A stretch of 64,000 nt of DNA, taken from NCBI GenBank assembly GCA_037953745.1, contig JBAKBP010003207.1, forward strand, positions 62,001 to 126,000, written 5' to 3'. Made by a program: the position numbers and the translations under genes. Every line of letters starts with the position of its first letter. Positions within the stretch are counted from its first letter, which is position 1. The notes under the pieces are model-generated. The model searched no databases and was not told where the DNA came from. It saw only the letters and a program-made list of their open reading frames with translations. Of the stretch, positions 1 to 11,040 are shown piece after piece. The DNA comes from Lithodes maja. Its lineage: Eukaryota > Arthropoda > Malacostraca > Decapoda > Lithodidae.

Positions 1-136
1 ATTTCGCCCAATATCTCTGCTTCTATTATATGTATAATGACAATTTTGGTAGCAAAATGTATGTTTTTGAGGGCAAGAAATCCAATAAATTACTTTTTAA
101 GTCCATTAATCCATTAGTTTTTACATTTTCATAAAC
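1..136 (+). repeat. Left terminal inverted repeat
   Basis: It starts ATTTCGCCCAATATCTCTGC and matches the reverse complement of 3818-3945 almost base for base, apart from small indels, as far as the run reading TTCATAAA. It flanks the GCDTTS-family gene. Confidence 0.8.
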
Positions 137-351
137 TTAGAATGAAAAAAATAGGAAAATCATGAATGATTTAAGGTGGTCGGCCGGGTATTATGGTCCT
201 AAATTAAAAAAAATATATATTTGCCTTAACATAGCATTACCTCTTAAGAATTAGCATACTAATATACTATTTATTATGTTTGGGCCATTCCCAATAAGAT
301 GGGACCAGGAGTCTGCCGAAATTTATTAATACAATCTTTGTTTTGTTTCAG

Positions 352-3300
352 ATTAGTTAACATCAGGTCTTCCAGTATTAACAGCTCCCACAGCACATCC
401 ACTGTCATGGACACTCGTGATTGGAGCCTTTGTTTCATATGCCAGTCAGACAAAAATAATGAAAAAGTTCTATGTCCATCATCATCAATTAGACTTAGAA
501 ATAATACTGAACAACTCTGTGCATGTTACAAAGAGGTGGTCGAAAATATCCTGGAACTGAAGGCACTAGGTGAGTTGCCTGGCTTTGTGGCCTATGATAT
601 ATGTGCTGGTGATGTTGGTGGTGGTGATGATAGCACTGTAGTACAGCTAATGATTTCCCAAAGAGTACTATGGCACAAAAGCTGCAGGAATGCTATTGAC
701 AACCAAAAAGCAAGGAAAAAGCATGAAGAGTCAGTCAGCCCGGTTAAGACAAGACGATTGATGAGTGGTGGCAGGTCAACCACAGAGGCAGCATCCTCAC
801 AGTCTTCATCATCAAAGGACACAGTTGTCAACACGCCATGTTTCTTCTGTGGAGAGGTGGGGAACAGAAGCGAACTAAGGAAAGCAGCCACTCTTGGATT
901 GGACACTAAAGTACGAGAATGTGCTGAAGTGTTGGGTGACAAGCATCTGTTAGGTCAACTTTCAGCTGGGGATATGGTTGCCATTGATGCAATTTATCAC
1001 CGTGCATGTCTGACAACTCTACAGAAAAGCTGCAACAGTTGGATGTGACATGACTGAAAACCATGCTACTCAAGTCATTAGAGTGCATGTCCTGAATGAG
1101 TTGCAAGACTTTATTGAAGAAAACCGAGGAACAGGGATATTAATGGCAATGGCAGATTTGACAGCACTCTATGATAAGTGCATTGCTGCTCTGGGCTTTC
1201 CTCATCTTAAGTGCAATACAACACGCCTTCGAGAGGACATTGCTCGCCTGATTCCTGACATCAAACCAATCCAAATGAAATGTTGTTGGTCACTTGTATA
1301 TGACGAGGACCTCAGTAAAGCTGTAGGCAACATGGAAGACAACATATCTACTAATGTCTCCATCATCCTCAAGGCAGCCAAAATCCTCCGGAAAGAGTAT
1401 CTGCCCATTAAGCAAGTTTTTACAGGAAGTTTCTCAACCACATGTGAAGGTGATTCAATACCATCTATGCTGAAATCATTCATACACATGCTTCTTTATG
1501 GATCAGACATTCAGCAGGCACCTCCTGAACCAGCAAAGTCCAATATCGCATCCTCGATTGGGCAGCAGATTATTTTCAATTCTGTGAGACGCAGATCCAA
1601 GAAACCTGGAAGCATTCACCGTCACATAAAAGAGCGGGAGACACCAGCTTCACTTTACTTGGCTATAAAATTACATCTCCAAACAGGCAGTTCATCTCTG
1701 ATTGATACAATGCATCAACAAGGACTTTGTGTTTCATATGACCGTTTGAAGGTGTTCAGCACGGATGTTGCCAATTCAGTGATTACCCACTGGGAAAATA
1801 TTGGACTGGTAGTGCCACCCCAGGCACTAAAAGGTGTGTTCACTACAGGTGGATTTGACAACATCGACCACAACCCCTCATCTACAACAGCCAAAATGTC
1901 TCTCCATGGAACATGCATCAGCATCCAGCAGCATTTCTCTTCAGATAACCAACACAGTGAGAACCTCAGTGACATTCAATTTCCAGCTGCCATGGGAAAA
2001 GAACATGTCAGATCATTGCCAGCTAGCTACACAACCATGGATTATGACATTTCACTAACCAACTATCAGGTCTTGCGTGTTCCAGCCCTGAATACCAACA
2101 GTCATCCTCATCCAGCTTCACGTTCTCTCACCAGCATCATCCAGGAAGGTTATGAGTGGTTGGAGCATGTCCAGAACCTTCTCAGCAAGGAGACACTTGA
2201 AACAGGAGAATGGATTTCATGGGCTGCATATTATGCAAGCACCACAGAGCCATGCAATGCCCCACCAGCCAAATCATACATGTTGCCATTGTTCACAGAG
2301 TCTCCAACCAGCCCAGCAATGGCATGGCATGCAATGAAAATTCTGCGACAGGCAATCAACTACTTGAATCCAGGTAAAACACCAGTCATGGTAGCCGATC
2401 AACCCCTCTTCACTCTGGCCAAGAAACTTCAATGGAAGTTCCCCCAGACAGAGTTTGGAGAGGCCTCTTTTCTTGTAATGTTGGGTCTAGTGATGTTTTC
2501 TTGTAATATTGGGTCTAGTTGGTTTCTAGTGATGTGGTTGTGCTTGGCATCTCAACCATTGTAGCTCTTGGACAGAGGCTTGATGAACTCCGGATAGCCT
2601 TTGGATCACAGCGCCACTTCAGGTAAAGTATTTCAGTTGATTTATGTGTATAAATAAATTAACTGAGCACAATTTGTGTTTATGCCATTAACCCCTTCAT
2701 TACCAAATCATCCTCAAGTAAAATAAAATCATTGGTTGTTAGCCAGAATACAAATATAACTCAATATCAAGGTTCACATTAGTGATTACGGATTGGGTTT
2801 TAGCCCCTTGTATAAGGGAAAAGCCTCTTCATTTGCTAAATATAGTCTTAAGTTAGCCACAAAATAATCTAAACTAAGTCCCGGTAACGGAGAGGTTAAT
2901 CTAACCCACTTCTATCTTCTTCACCAGGTACATTCCTGTGCATGTGATTGCACACAGTCTTGGACCAGCAAAGGCAATGGCACTGCCAGCATTCCATGCA
3001 CTAACAGGATGCGATACCACTTCAGCCTTCTTTGGCAAAGGCAAGAAGACAGCCTGGTCGGTATGGCAGTCCATGCCAGAGATCACATTACCCTTTCAGT
3101 TGCTCTCCAGCCCACTACCTACCATAGAGATGATAAGGACCCATACACCAGTGCTCGAGAGATTTGTCACAAAGCTCTATGGAATATCAGATGAAAACAT
3201 CACAACTGTGGATGCAACTCGACTCTACCTCTTCTTTCACAAAGGAAGAGACTTTGCCCACATGCCACCCAGCAGTGATGCCCTGCATCAACACCTACTT

Positions 3301-3688
3301 AGAGTTTCCTACCAGGTAAGATAGCTATGCATTAATGGGTACAGGACACCCTTTGCAAATTAATGTCTTCTGTGTATTGAAATTGTTATTGCAACTAATC
3401 AGATTCTTTCCCTTGTTACTTCAGAGCGGACACGTCTGGGGCAATTCGCTGAATAAATCTCCAATTCCAGTTTCACCAACTATGTGGGGATGGCATCAGG
3501 ATTCTCCAAGCTCTGCACCCACTCCATTCTACACCACAGTTCCCACCATTTCACATGACATGCCAGAGCTTGTCATGTGTCACTGCAAGAAAGATTGTAA
3601 GGCGCCTTGTAAGTGCTGCACACAAAGGCAGCCCTGCATGTTTCTATGTGGATGCAAAGGTTCATGTCCCCGCACTAAGGCTGCATAA
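352..3688 (+). pseudogene. GCDTTS/CXC-tail family protein, three coding exons, broken
   Basis: The first acceptor is a TTTCAG ending at 351. The likely start is ATG 407. Exons are 352-2622 (donor GTAAAG), 2928-3315 (donor GTAAGA) and 3425-3688; both junctions keep frame (HFR/YIP, SYQ/SGH). The N-terminus has two C-x2-C...H-x3-C modules (CFICQ...HKSC and CFFCG...YHRACL), then a long unassigned middle, the motif HALTGCDTTSAFFGKGKKTA, and a Cys-rich tail (CHCKKDCKAPCKCC). Similar proteins are, as I recall, abundant and unnamed in invertebrate genomes. Lesions are a 1-nt frameshift near 1025 and a collapsed segment near 2465-2520, where a 26-bp direct repeat replaces much of the expected middle. 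The function is unknown. It could be the transposase or a cargo gene of the surrounding element. Confidence 0.65.
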
Positions 3689-3817
3689 GGAGTGTACCTA
3701 ATGATGTTCGGACAACATAATGTAAACATACATACAAGTTCTCCTAAAATATTTGCATTAAGCTTACATTTATAAGATTTTTGTCTTCACAATTTTGCTA
3801 ATTTTTAATTCCAATTT

Positions 3818-3945
3818 ATGAAAATATAAAAACTATTGGATTAATGGACTTAAAAAGTAATTTATTGGATTCCTTGTCCTCAAAAACATACATTTTGCTA
3901 CCAAAATTGTCATTATATAATAGAAGCAGAGATATTGGGCGAAAT
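3818..3945 (-). repeat. Right terminal inverted repeat
   Basis: This is the inverted partner of 1-136 and ends GCAGAGATATTGGGCGAAAT. The bases beyond it (3946-4080, AT-rich) may still belong to the element, because the window cuts off the sequence they would pair with. Confidence 0.8.
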
Positions 3946-4080
3946 GTATTTTTGGCAGCCATTTTGAAAAATGCGCAAATTTCAGATTTGAAAGGTGAAC
4001 TAGCTTGTGTCTTTGGATAATTCTTTTTCTATGGTCCTAAGGAACATCTCTGCCAAAGGGGACCTTTGCATTATGACTTG

Positions 4081-5046
4081 AAGTCAAAAGTCACTTAACC
4101 CATCCACTAGTAGGAGGACATTCCAACCTAATGGTTGCAACTCTGGCTTCCCATTCTGTTGATCCCTTTGGGCGTGGAGCTGACTTGATTTCCAGTTGAC
4201 TCGTGTTCCCGTTGCTGCTTTGCACATTCTACTTTCTAATTTCCCTCTGCTTTTGAGGGGTACGTCTTCTCTTTTTCTCGGTATCTTAAAACAGTTAGAT
4301 AGATGGACAGGTAAAAATATTGCCAGGTAAATAGATATACACATAGATAGACATACAGACAAATATATAGTTAGACCAATAGACCAAGAAGAAAGAAAAT
4401 AAAAGAAGAAAAGAACAACACAGCTGAACAGCAGTAAAAAGCAAAAGAGCACGACAAAAGGAAGGCGCCGTTTTAAAGGCTTTCCGCCCAACAAGTCAAC
4501 AAATGAACTGAACTGATACACAAATATAAAGATATGTTCAAATATATTTCTATAACGTATGTTTATATGTAAATTAAAAGATATGATAGCTTAGTATATA
4601 ATTATAATAATATAAAAGTGACAAAATATCCCGTCAATGTTACAATCTTACTTTATTGCAAGATTTCCATATACTATATTGACCTTGATCCAGCATCAAT
4701 TAAGCATGTTAATTATACTGTATATATATGCTTAAAATATGAGCATTTTCAAGCAATAAATTAGAGATTGTGAAATGTTCTACCAATGTTTCGCATGTTT
4801 GTAATCTAATGATATGTCGACATTTTGAATTGGTCCCCTTCATCCTGCGGATGTCAACAACAACATAACTTGGTTGCAGACGTTCGAGTTTGGGTGTGAG
4901 TTGTTTGATCGTTATTTAATATAGATTCACTTTAGCAGTTCGAGGTTGGCAGCGATATAGGTTGATTGTGACTGTACATAGATACCTTATAGGAGTTTAC
5001 AGAAAGTAAAACAGTTTACTTTTAAATACATTAGCCTAGTACTGCA
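4081..5046. other. AT-rich stretch with no recognisable gene
   Basis: The 4084-4521 reading frame on the minus strand is low-complexity (Leu/Phe/Ser-rich) and has no domain I recognise. The rest is AT-rich sequence leading up to the retropepsin ORF at 5047. I see no repeat boundary here. Confidence 0.4.
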
Positions 5047-5982
5047 ATGGGGCGCTGGGGAGGTGCCCGCAGGCTGAACTTGCGGTGGGACAAGTCTGGG
5101 ACTTGTTTGTATCTGGATGCGTATCTTTTCCGTGAAAAAATTATCTTTGAATTGGATACCCAGTCTCCTATGACCTCGATCCCTAAGAGGTTATTGGACG
5201 TAATTGGGATTGAATTGTTTGGACATAGATTAATTGAATATAAGTCGATGCCTGTCGCTGGCCTTTTGGCAACAATTGGCAACCAGGAAATTACTTTTGA
5301 AGGTGGTCTAGTCCTCCGTCCATACATGTGTGTTTACAGTAATAATACCTGCCTTCTTGGAGCTGACATTTTAATGTCTCATCGCGCCACAATTGTTATG
5401 GATGCCAATTCCCCGTATCTATTGTTGAGGGACTTGGAAGTAACACCCATCCCTCGATTGGCAGGAACAATCCCTATTACCATTAATGGACAAAACACGA
5501 TGGCATATCTTGACACTGGTGCTTCAGGATTGTTTCTCCCAACAAAATGTGTTGCTAAACTAGACGTGCCTGTTGGCAAGCTTTCTAAGGAGCAGACTAT
5601 CGTGGGTGTTTCCCACACAACCTCGACAGATACTTTTTACCCCAATGTTTCTGTTGGTTTATGTGATGTTAAAATGGTTGTTAACGCTTTTTCACTGGGA
5701 TCCCTGGAAAAGATCCAGAAATTCTATCCCATTGTCGGCTTGTCAATTATTAAGGAATTAAAAGTGCTGCATATGACGCATTATGGTCATGGAGTCCTTG
5801 AGGACGAAGCTTATGTAAATACTTGCAAAGCTGTGACTAAAAATTACCACATGCTATTGGGTGTGCCCAGTGAGCTATCCAGCCTGCTCATTCCAGAGGC
5901 AGAGAAAAATGACAAAACTAGGCGTAGACATACCAAAAAATCTAAGAAATGTCGAAAGGGAAAAAGGGAAGAAGAAGCGTGA
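5047..5982 (+). CDS. Tandem (single-chain) retropepsin-like aspartic protease, intact
   Basis: This is a 311-residue intronless ORF. Domain 1 (about 20-128) has a catalytic-type turn FELDTQS at D37, a flap-like stretch, and the hydrophobic Gly motif CLLGADILM (102-110). Domain 2 (about 140-240) has the canonical AYLDTGAS (D156) and the second Gly motif YPIVGLSI (227-234). The C-terminus (285-311) is Lys/Arg-rich and probably disordered. Retropepsins normally work as homodimers with one Asp per chain. Here two half-sites lie in one polypeptide, so a monomeric pseudo-dimeric protease is inferred. No RT, integrase, LTR or gag is adjacent, so it is not an obvious part of an LTR element. I see no signal peptide. 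A decayed paralogue at 21551-23008 shows that it belongs to a dispersed family. The start is the first ATG, and N-terminal homology to the paralogue is weak, so the true start is less certain. Confidence 0.7.
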   Translation: MGRWGGARRLNLRWDKSGTCLYLDAYLFREKIIFELDTQSPMTSIPKRLLDVIGIELFGHRLIEYKSMPVAGLLATIGNQEITFEGGLVLRPYMCVYSNNTCLLGADILMSHRATIVMDANSPYLLLRDLEVTPIPRLAGTIPITINGQNTMAYLDTGASGLFLPTKCVAKLDVPVGKLSKEQTIVGVSHTTSTDTFYPNVSVGLCDVKMVVNAFSLGSLEKIQKFYPIVGLSIIKELKVLHMTHYGHGVLEDEAYVNTCKAVTKNYHMLLGVPSELSSLLIPEAEKNDKTRRRHTKKSKKCRKGKREEEA

Positions 5983-6115
5983 ATGTAAACAAACCAGTTG
6001 CTCAGTGTTTTTACAGTATTACCAAAGAAAATACTAATACTAATCCACCATAACAAACCTGTGCAACATCCAAGTTCCAACATAAACACCCAGACCCAGT
6101 GGAGCTGGTTCTGCC

Positions 6116-7190
6116 ATGGCGTCTGGAGGGGAGGACCCACTAGCTTCTCCCGCTACTAACACCTCTTCTACCTCACCTATCATGCATTTAACCCCCTCAA
6201 ATGACCCCACAAACTCTGACTGCCCCACAGACAACGACCAATGGTTAGATAGTGCCTTCCATTCTCGTATTAACGCAAAATCATCCAAAATACATAGGCG
6301 GCATGGTGACCAACAAACTCCAGCGGTAATTATTATTATAATTATTATTATTAGGCCTATTATTATTATTATTGGTAATTTTTTTGAAAAGACTCGCAGC
6401 GTTATTATACATAATAGACCAAGGCAAGCACATAAACATAATTAACACCATAACATCATTGCCAATGGAGGAGCAGCTACACCACATAATGGCCTCCATC
6501 ATCAGCAACCTCCAACATGCTGTACAAACAAAACATAATCGCACTGATACAGATAGTGGACCATCTTCCACCAACATAAGCATACCGCCACCCTCACAAC
6601 AACCAGACCCCCCACATATGCTTTGCCAAGTCCCTCCACCAGGCCCAAAACCCCCCCTACCACACTCATCACATACTGCAGCCATAACTATAACAACATC
6701 ATCAACACCAACACCACCTGCAACCACAACTAACACAACACCTACAGTACCAGTAGCTACAACAGTCACAGCACCATCAATACTGGAGGCTACAACTGCA
6801 ACAGCCACAACACCACCAGCACCAGTAGCTACAGCTATCACAACACCACCAGTAACGGTAGCTGCAACTAGCACAAGTTGCACAACACCTCCAGTACCGG
6901 TAGATACAACTACCGGTACCACAGCACCACCAGTACTGGCAGCAAATACATCAGCTCCTACAGCTTCACCCACCCCACAACCATCACCAGAGTCACCAGA
7001 GTGCACGATGACCCAAGTCAACTCAACAGAGCAACAGCCCACGGAACAACAACTACAAATAATAATAACTGATACTGGTACCAGTACTGGGAATACCAGC
7101 CAACCCAAGAGCATCCCAACCGAAAAAAGCCCAAATGAAAGTAAAAAAACACAAACAAAAACAACCGACAGTAAAAGCCAAGGCCAATGA
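6116..7190 (+). pseudogene. Thr/Pro-rich LINE ORF1-like sequence
   Basis: The region 6116-6330 reads open, is interrupted by an ATT-type microsatellite at about 6328-6380, and continues open in another frame at 6372-7190. The second part is dominated by Thr, Pro, Ala and Val in loosely repeated blocks (TTPPVPV type). It ends in a Lys/Gln-rich segment that continues in other frames to about 7360. There is no zinc knuckle, RNA-binding domain or enzyme motif. Its position upstream of a LINE RT suggests ORF1 of the same family, but the RT block begins after a target-site duplication and is a separate insertion, so the link is not proven. Confidence 0.4.
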
Positions 7191-7503
7191 AACCCCACCA
7201 TCAAATCAGCAAATTTTCAGCACCCAAAAAAAAAGCCAAAACAACACCACCCATACCCAGACCCAACATCCATCATCACCACCTCAGGATAACCGCTACA
7301 GAAACATCAGAAACATCAACAAAAACGTTAGTACAAGGAGGAACTTTCAACATCAAGCATAGGAGACCTACCACAACACAGCAAATATGTCATCGCCTCA
7401 ACCCTAGGAACCTTCATCAGAACAACAAACAAAATCACAAGCATATAAAATTACCACCCAACTGAATAACCATCCCCACACAGTACACCAACAGAATACA
7501 CAT

Positions 7504-8857
7504 CCCCCGCCACAACCTAACAAACAAAATCTACAACACAAACATGCACAACAACACAAAAAGGTGGCTGGCCAACTTCCTAGCAGGCAGATGTGCACAC
7601 GTATCTTTTGCCGATCAGTCATCTAAAATCAGAAACTTTCCAAACGGAGTCCCACAAGGATCCGTCCTATCGCCCGCACTCTTCAATCTGTACATGCACG
7701 ATATAACTACACCCAATACTCCCCAAATAAACTTAGCCTCCTATGCAGATGACATAACACTCACATGCACACACCATGACCCAAGAAGAGCAACAGATCT
7801 CCTTCAACCCTATCTCAACACACTACATGGCTGGTGCACTACAAACAGACTTAATCTAGCCCCAACCAAATCCACCGCAACCCTGCTCACAAGCTGGACA
7901 GGTGAACACGAATACATCCCTCAACTCACCATAAACGACACACCCCTAACACATACACACACACCCAAAATCCTAGGAGTAACATATGATACTCATATGA
8001 CATTCAAACAGCACACCACAAACATTAAAAAGAAACTGACACCCAGACTTAACGCCCTCAGGTCACTTGCTCACACAAAATTTGGACACAACAAAGAAAC
8101 TACCACCACAGTATATAAACAATACATAAGATCAGTAATGGAATACGCAAGCCCAGCCTGGGCTTCTAACCTAGCTGAAACACATCATAAGACCTTACAG
8201 ACGATTCAAAACAAAGCCCTGAAGATCATTACAGGCTGCACAGCTACTGCACCCACAGATCATCTACATCAAGAAACCAAAATCCTCAAAGTCAAAGACC
8301 ATCTGGACATGAGAGGCACTCAATTCCTGGCAGCAGCCTCCACGAACCAAGACCACCCACTAAACTACATGGCAACACACCCACAGACACCAAGAAATAT
8401 CAAAACAACACCCAGCACACGGTATCACACACAATTATTGTCCTCTCTCCCTCCCTGCCCACCCCGAACCAACTTCCAGAAGCACATCCATACTCATATC
8501 TCTCGCCAATCCATCCACTCACTCACAGACAACACGCAGCTGCATGCACGACCTCCCGAAATCCATCCTTCCAAATCCTCCCTCCCTCGCGAGGACAGAG
8601 TCCACCTGGCCAGGCTGAGATGCGGACACCATCCAGCTCTCCTGAGCTATCAGAAGAGACTGGATGACTCCGTTGTCGACGCCTGCCCGGGATGTAACAC
8701 AGCACCCCATACCATTAAACACATCATAGAAGACTGCATTTCACACAACCACTTACGCCAACAACACAACCTACACTCAATGAGAGCTCTGTGGGAAAGC
8801 CCGATCGTGGCCGTGGCCTTCCTCAGGGACTCGGGGCTGTTCGGCCAGGCAGCTTAG
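7504..8857 (+). pseudogene. LINE reverse transcriptase, C-terminal half (copy 1)
   Basis: The frame is open from 7504 to the stop at 8857 but begins inside the RT domain. It contains the fingers/palm motif NGVPQGSVLSPALFNLYM, the catalytic SYADDITLT, the thumb, and the C-terminal Cys-His segment CPGCNTAPHTIKHIIEDC typical of jockey/I-type ORF2 proteins. The endonuclease and the N-terminal RT motifs are absent because of 5' truncation. It differs from the copy at 17630-20306 by only a few substitutions (for example D for G in SFADQSSK), so the insertion is young. Confidence 0.85.
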
Positions 8858-8884
8858 GGAACAACAACAACAACAACAACAACA
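7504..8884 (+). mobile_element. 5'-truncated LINE insertion, (AAC)n tail
   Basis: The RT block is bracketed by a 13-bp duplication, ACAGAATACACAT, at 7491-7503 and 8885-8897. The second copy directly follows the (AAC)n tail. This marks a 5'-truncated LINE insertion of about 1.4 kb. It is almost identical to 18962-20327. Confidence 0.85.
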
Positions 8885-8899
8885 ACAGAATACACATAA

Positions 8900-9075
8900 A
8901 ACAGTACTGTACTGTACCTCCACTGATCATCATCATCATCTCTGACTTCACCCTCAGTGCCTCACCTTGACTTAAATCACCCCGACCGAGCAGTACTGTA
9001 CTGTACCACCACCGATCATCATCATCAACATCTCTGACCTCCCCCCCAACTTGACTTAAATCACCCTGACTTTAA
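8900..9075. repeat. Two tandem units of about 85-90 bp
   Basis: Units beginning CAGTACTGTACTGTACC at about 8900 and again at 8990 each continue through a CATCATCATC run, a CTTGACTTAAATCACCC segment and GAC. The sequence to 9290 has no gene; it is AT-rich and ends in a short AAG-rich stretch. Confidence 0.7.
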
Positions 9076-9294
9076 AAGATGACAACAAACTATCTCTCTA
9101 AACAATATAAAACTCACCTTTACTATCTCTCCTAACTCCTATTACACTAACACAACTTTTCTTTTCACCCCTGTTAAAACGCCTGTGCAGTAATCTGGAG
9201 ACACCGCAACCCTCCAAGCAAACTGCACATTTAAACAATAAGAAGAAGAATATCTTGATTTAAAAAAATCTAAGAAATATCGGTAAGATTAGGA

Positions 9295-9507
9295 GTAGTG
9301 GGCGTACCACTACCGACATACAGCATAAATCATCTATAAAACATTAACCTAACCTAACCTAACCTAACCTTACCTAACCTTACCTAACCTACCCTAACCT
9401 AACCTTACCTAGTACTACATGAATACTAGGTTAGGTTAGGTTGTTTAGTTAGGTTAATGTTTTATAGATGAGTTATGCTGTATGTTGGTAGTGGTATACA
9501 CCCACTA
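9295..9507. repeat. Hairpin repeat with telomere-like core
   Basis: The arms GTAGTGGGCG...CATAAATCATCTATAAAAC and their inverted counterpart ending at about 9507 fold into a hairpin of about 210 bp. The loop region is filled with CCTAA pentamers on one arm and TTAGG on the other. Confidence 0.75.
9346..9420. repeat. Interstitial CCTAA/TTAGG telomere-type array
   Basis: Runs of CCTAA with interspersed CCTTA and ACCCTA variants are seen here. TTAGG is the canonical arthropod telomere repeat. The array is short and lies inside a hairpin, so it is interstitial rather than a chromosome end. Confidence 0.75.
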
Positions 9508-10095
9508 CAGTAAACCCTCACTATCTCGGACTAATTGGGGGGAGACCCAGTCCGAGATGACCGAAAATCCGAGATGTCCGGAGTCGGCTTGTGTCCGACC
9601 TAACAGAGGATAAAATCCGACCTAACCAATGTCCGTCCGAGACAACAATGAAATCGGAGACTACGGAAAAAATCCGACCTCAAGAGAGACGTCCGCGTCA
9701 ACCTAGAAAACGAAGACAACCCTATTCGAACCCTATAATCTGTAATACAAAACACAGTACAGTAAACCCCTGCACAACGAACACTCTTGCAACAAATTTT
9801 CACTTTAACGAAGGTTGCATAGTACTACCCCTTGCCCGCACAACAAACACTTTGGCTCGACTTTACAAATTTTTTACCGAGATTTACCGATGGTTTGGAA
9901 GTTTTTTGCCAGGGTATTTTTTAGCTTTTTTCCACATAAAATCGCTCACTCCCCCTCTGCAACTCTCTTTCTATCTATCTATCTCTCTAATGCATATCTA
10001 CCTAACTCCCTTGGGGTAAGACGGGGTAATTTCGCCGCGGCGCTAATAATTTGCATTCAAACGCTGATATCTCTGAAACTATTGCATGGATTTGG

Positions 10096-10215
10096 CTGCA
10101 GTTTGGCTTAGGTTGTAGAGCAGTTTTGGTTTAGGTTGTAGAGCAAGTTTGGTTTAGGTTGTATAGATAGTTTGGCTTAGGTTGTAGATCTAGTTTGGCT
10201 TAGGTTTTGTTGTAG
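10096..10215. repeat. Minisatellite, unit about 22 bp
   Basis: About five imperfect copies of a GTTTGGCTTAGGTTGTAGA-type unit lie next to the left end of the 10014-15273 element. Confidence 0.75.
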
Positions 10216-10514
10216 TTTCGCGGGGCCTGGAGCCTGGGCTAGTGGCGCGTCTGATGGTATGGTCGGGTGTGTGTGGGTGGTTTATATGTGTGTATGTTTG
10301 TGTGTGACACAGTGTTGGCAGTAGTCGTCAGCTGCTGCCTGGTACAGTCAGTCCCCCTAATACACGTATCCTCAGTCCGCGTTTACCCTATTCCGCGCCG
10401 AGGGGTAAAACAGGTACTCAAAATCCCTAAAACACGAATTACGGTTGAAGAGTGGTGTAAAAATGCTGTTTTATGTATTCCGCGCCACCCCCCCTCCCTA
10501 CTCTGTGCGCACAC

Positions 10515-10517
<3 letters not shown>

Positions 10518-10570
<53 letters not shown>
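10518..10570. repeat. (CA)n microsatellite
   Basis: This is an uninterrupted CA dinucleotide run directly upstream of the SINE head at 10571. Confidence 0.95.
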
Positions 10571-10571
<1 letters not shown>

Positions 10572-11040
10572 CCCGTAGCCTAGTAGGTAGCGCTCTCGTC
10601 TCACACACGAGGGATCGGGGGTTCAATCCCCCGGCCGGGCGGAGACAAATTGGGCTTGTCTCCTTTCATGTGTTAGCCTCAGTTCACCTAGCTGTAAATA
10701 GGTACAGTACCTGGAATAAGTGGACGACGTTGTGACGTCCCATCTGGGGTTGGCAAAAATGGTACAAGGCAAGATGGGTATCATATGGTTCACCTAAGCT
10801 ACTGGTCAACCTAAGCCTTCGGGTGAGACTGGTACCGTAGTGAGAATGGTACCATACAGATTAACCCTAAGCCTTCGTTTCCAGATGTCGCCAATTGGCT
10901 AAAATACAGACTACACACACATCCACAGCCATTCCAACGATACATAAACACTTAACATGCATTTCACGCAATACATTCCCAGTTAAGGAGGCGCGATAAT
11001 AATGAGCTTAGCTCGCATTGCGTGGATTCCCCTTGACGAA
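10571..11040 (+). mobile_element. tRNA-Val-derived SINE, copy 1
   Basis: The head folds as a tRNA: acceptor strands GCCCG.../...CGGGC, box A TAGCCTAGTAGG, an anticodon stem CTCGT/ACGAG around the loop CTCACAC (anticodon CAC, valine), and box B GGTTCAATCCC. It is followed by an unrelated body of about 400 bp ending CGTGGATTCCCCTTGACGAA. Copy 2 lies at 12105-12569 in the same orientation. Confidence 0.8.

Larger units (their letters stand above)
1..4080 (+). mobile_element. Terminal-inverted-repeat element carrying a Cys-rich 'GCDTTS' gene
   Basis: Positions 1-136 and 3818-3945 are near-identical inverted repeats enclosing a multi-exon gene. The left repeat begins at base 1, so the true left end is probably outside the window, and the right repeat may run on past 3945 to about 4080. 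I therefore cannot define the tips or a target duplication. This is a class II-like architecture by inference. No DDE signature could be assigned, and the internal gene is broken, so this copy looks dead. Confidence 0.6.

Noticed and set aside
5047..5982. Protease domain of an LTR retrotransposon
   Set aside because: No RT, RNase H, integrase, gag or LTR within reach on either side, and the two-domain arrangement is not that of pol polyproteins.
6281..7204. Long minus-strand ORF, Val/Gly-rich
   Set aside because: It is the complement of the Thr/Pro-rich ORF1-like sequence; its composition follows from the opposite strand and no domain is present.
9591..10019. ORF in the left arm similar to the ORF at 16098-16616 (minus), looking like a conserved gene pair
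   Set aside because: They match because the two regions are inverted copies of a MITE; the DNA is equally conserved at all codon positions and outside the frames.
10571..10640. Genuine tRNA-Val gene
   Set aside because: The tRNA-like head is followed by the same 400-bp body as the copy at 12105, which makes it a SINE.
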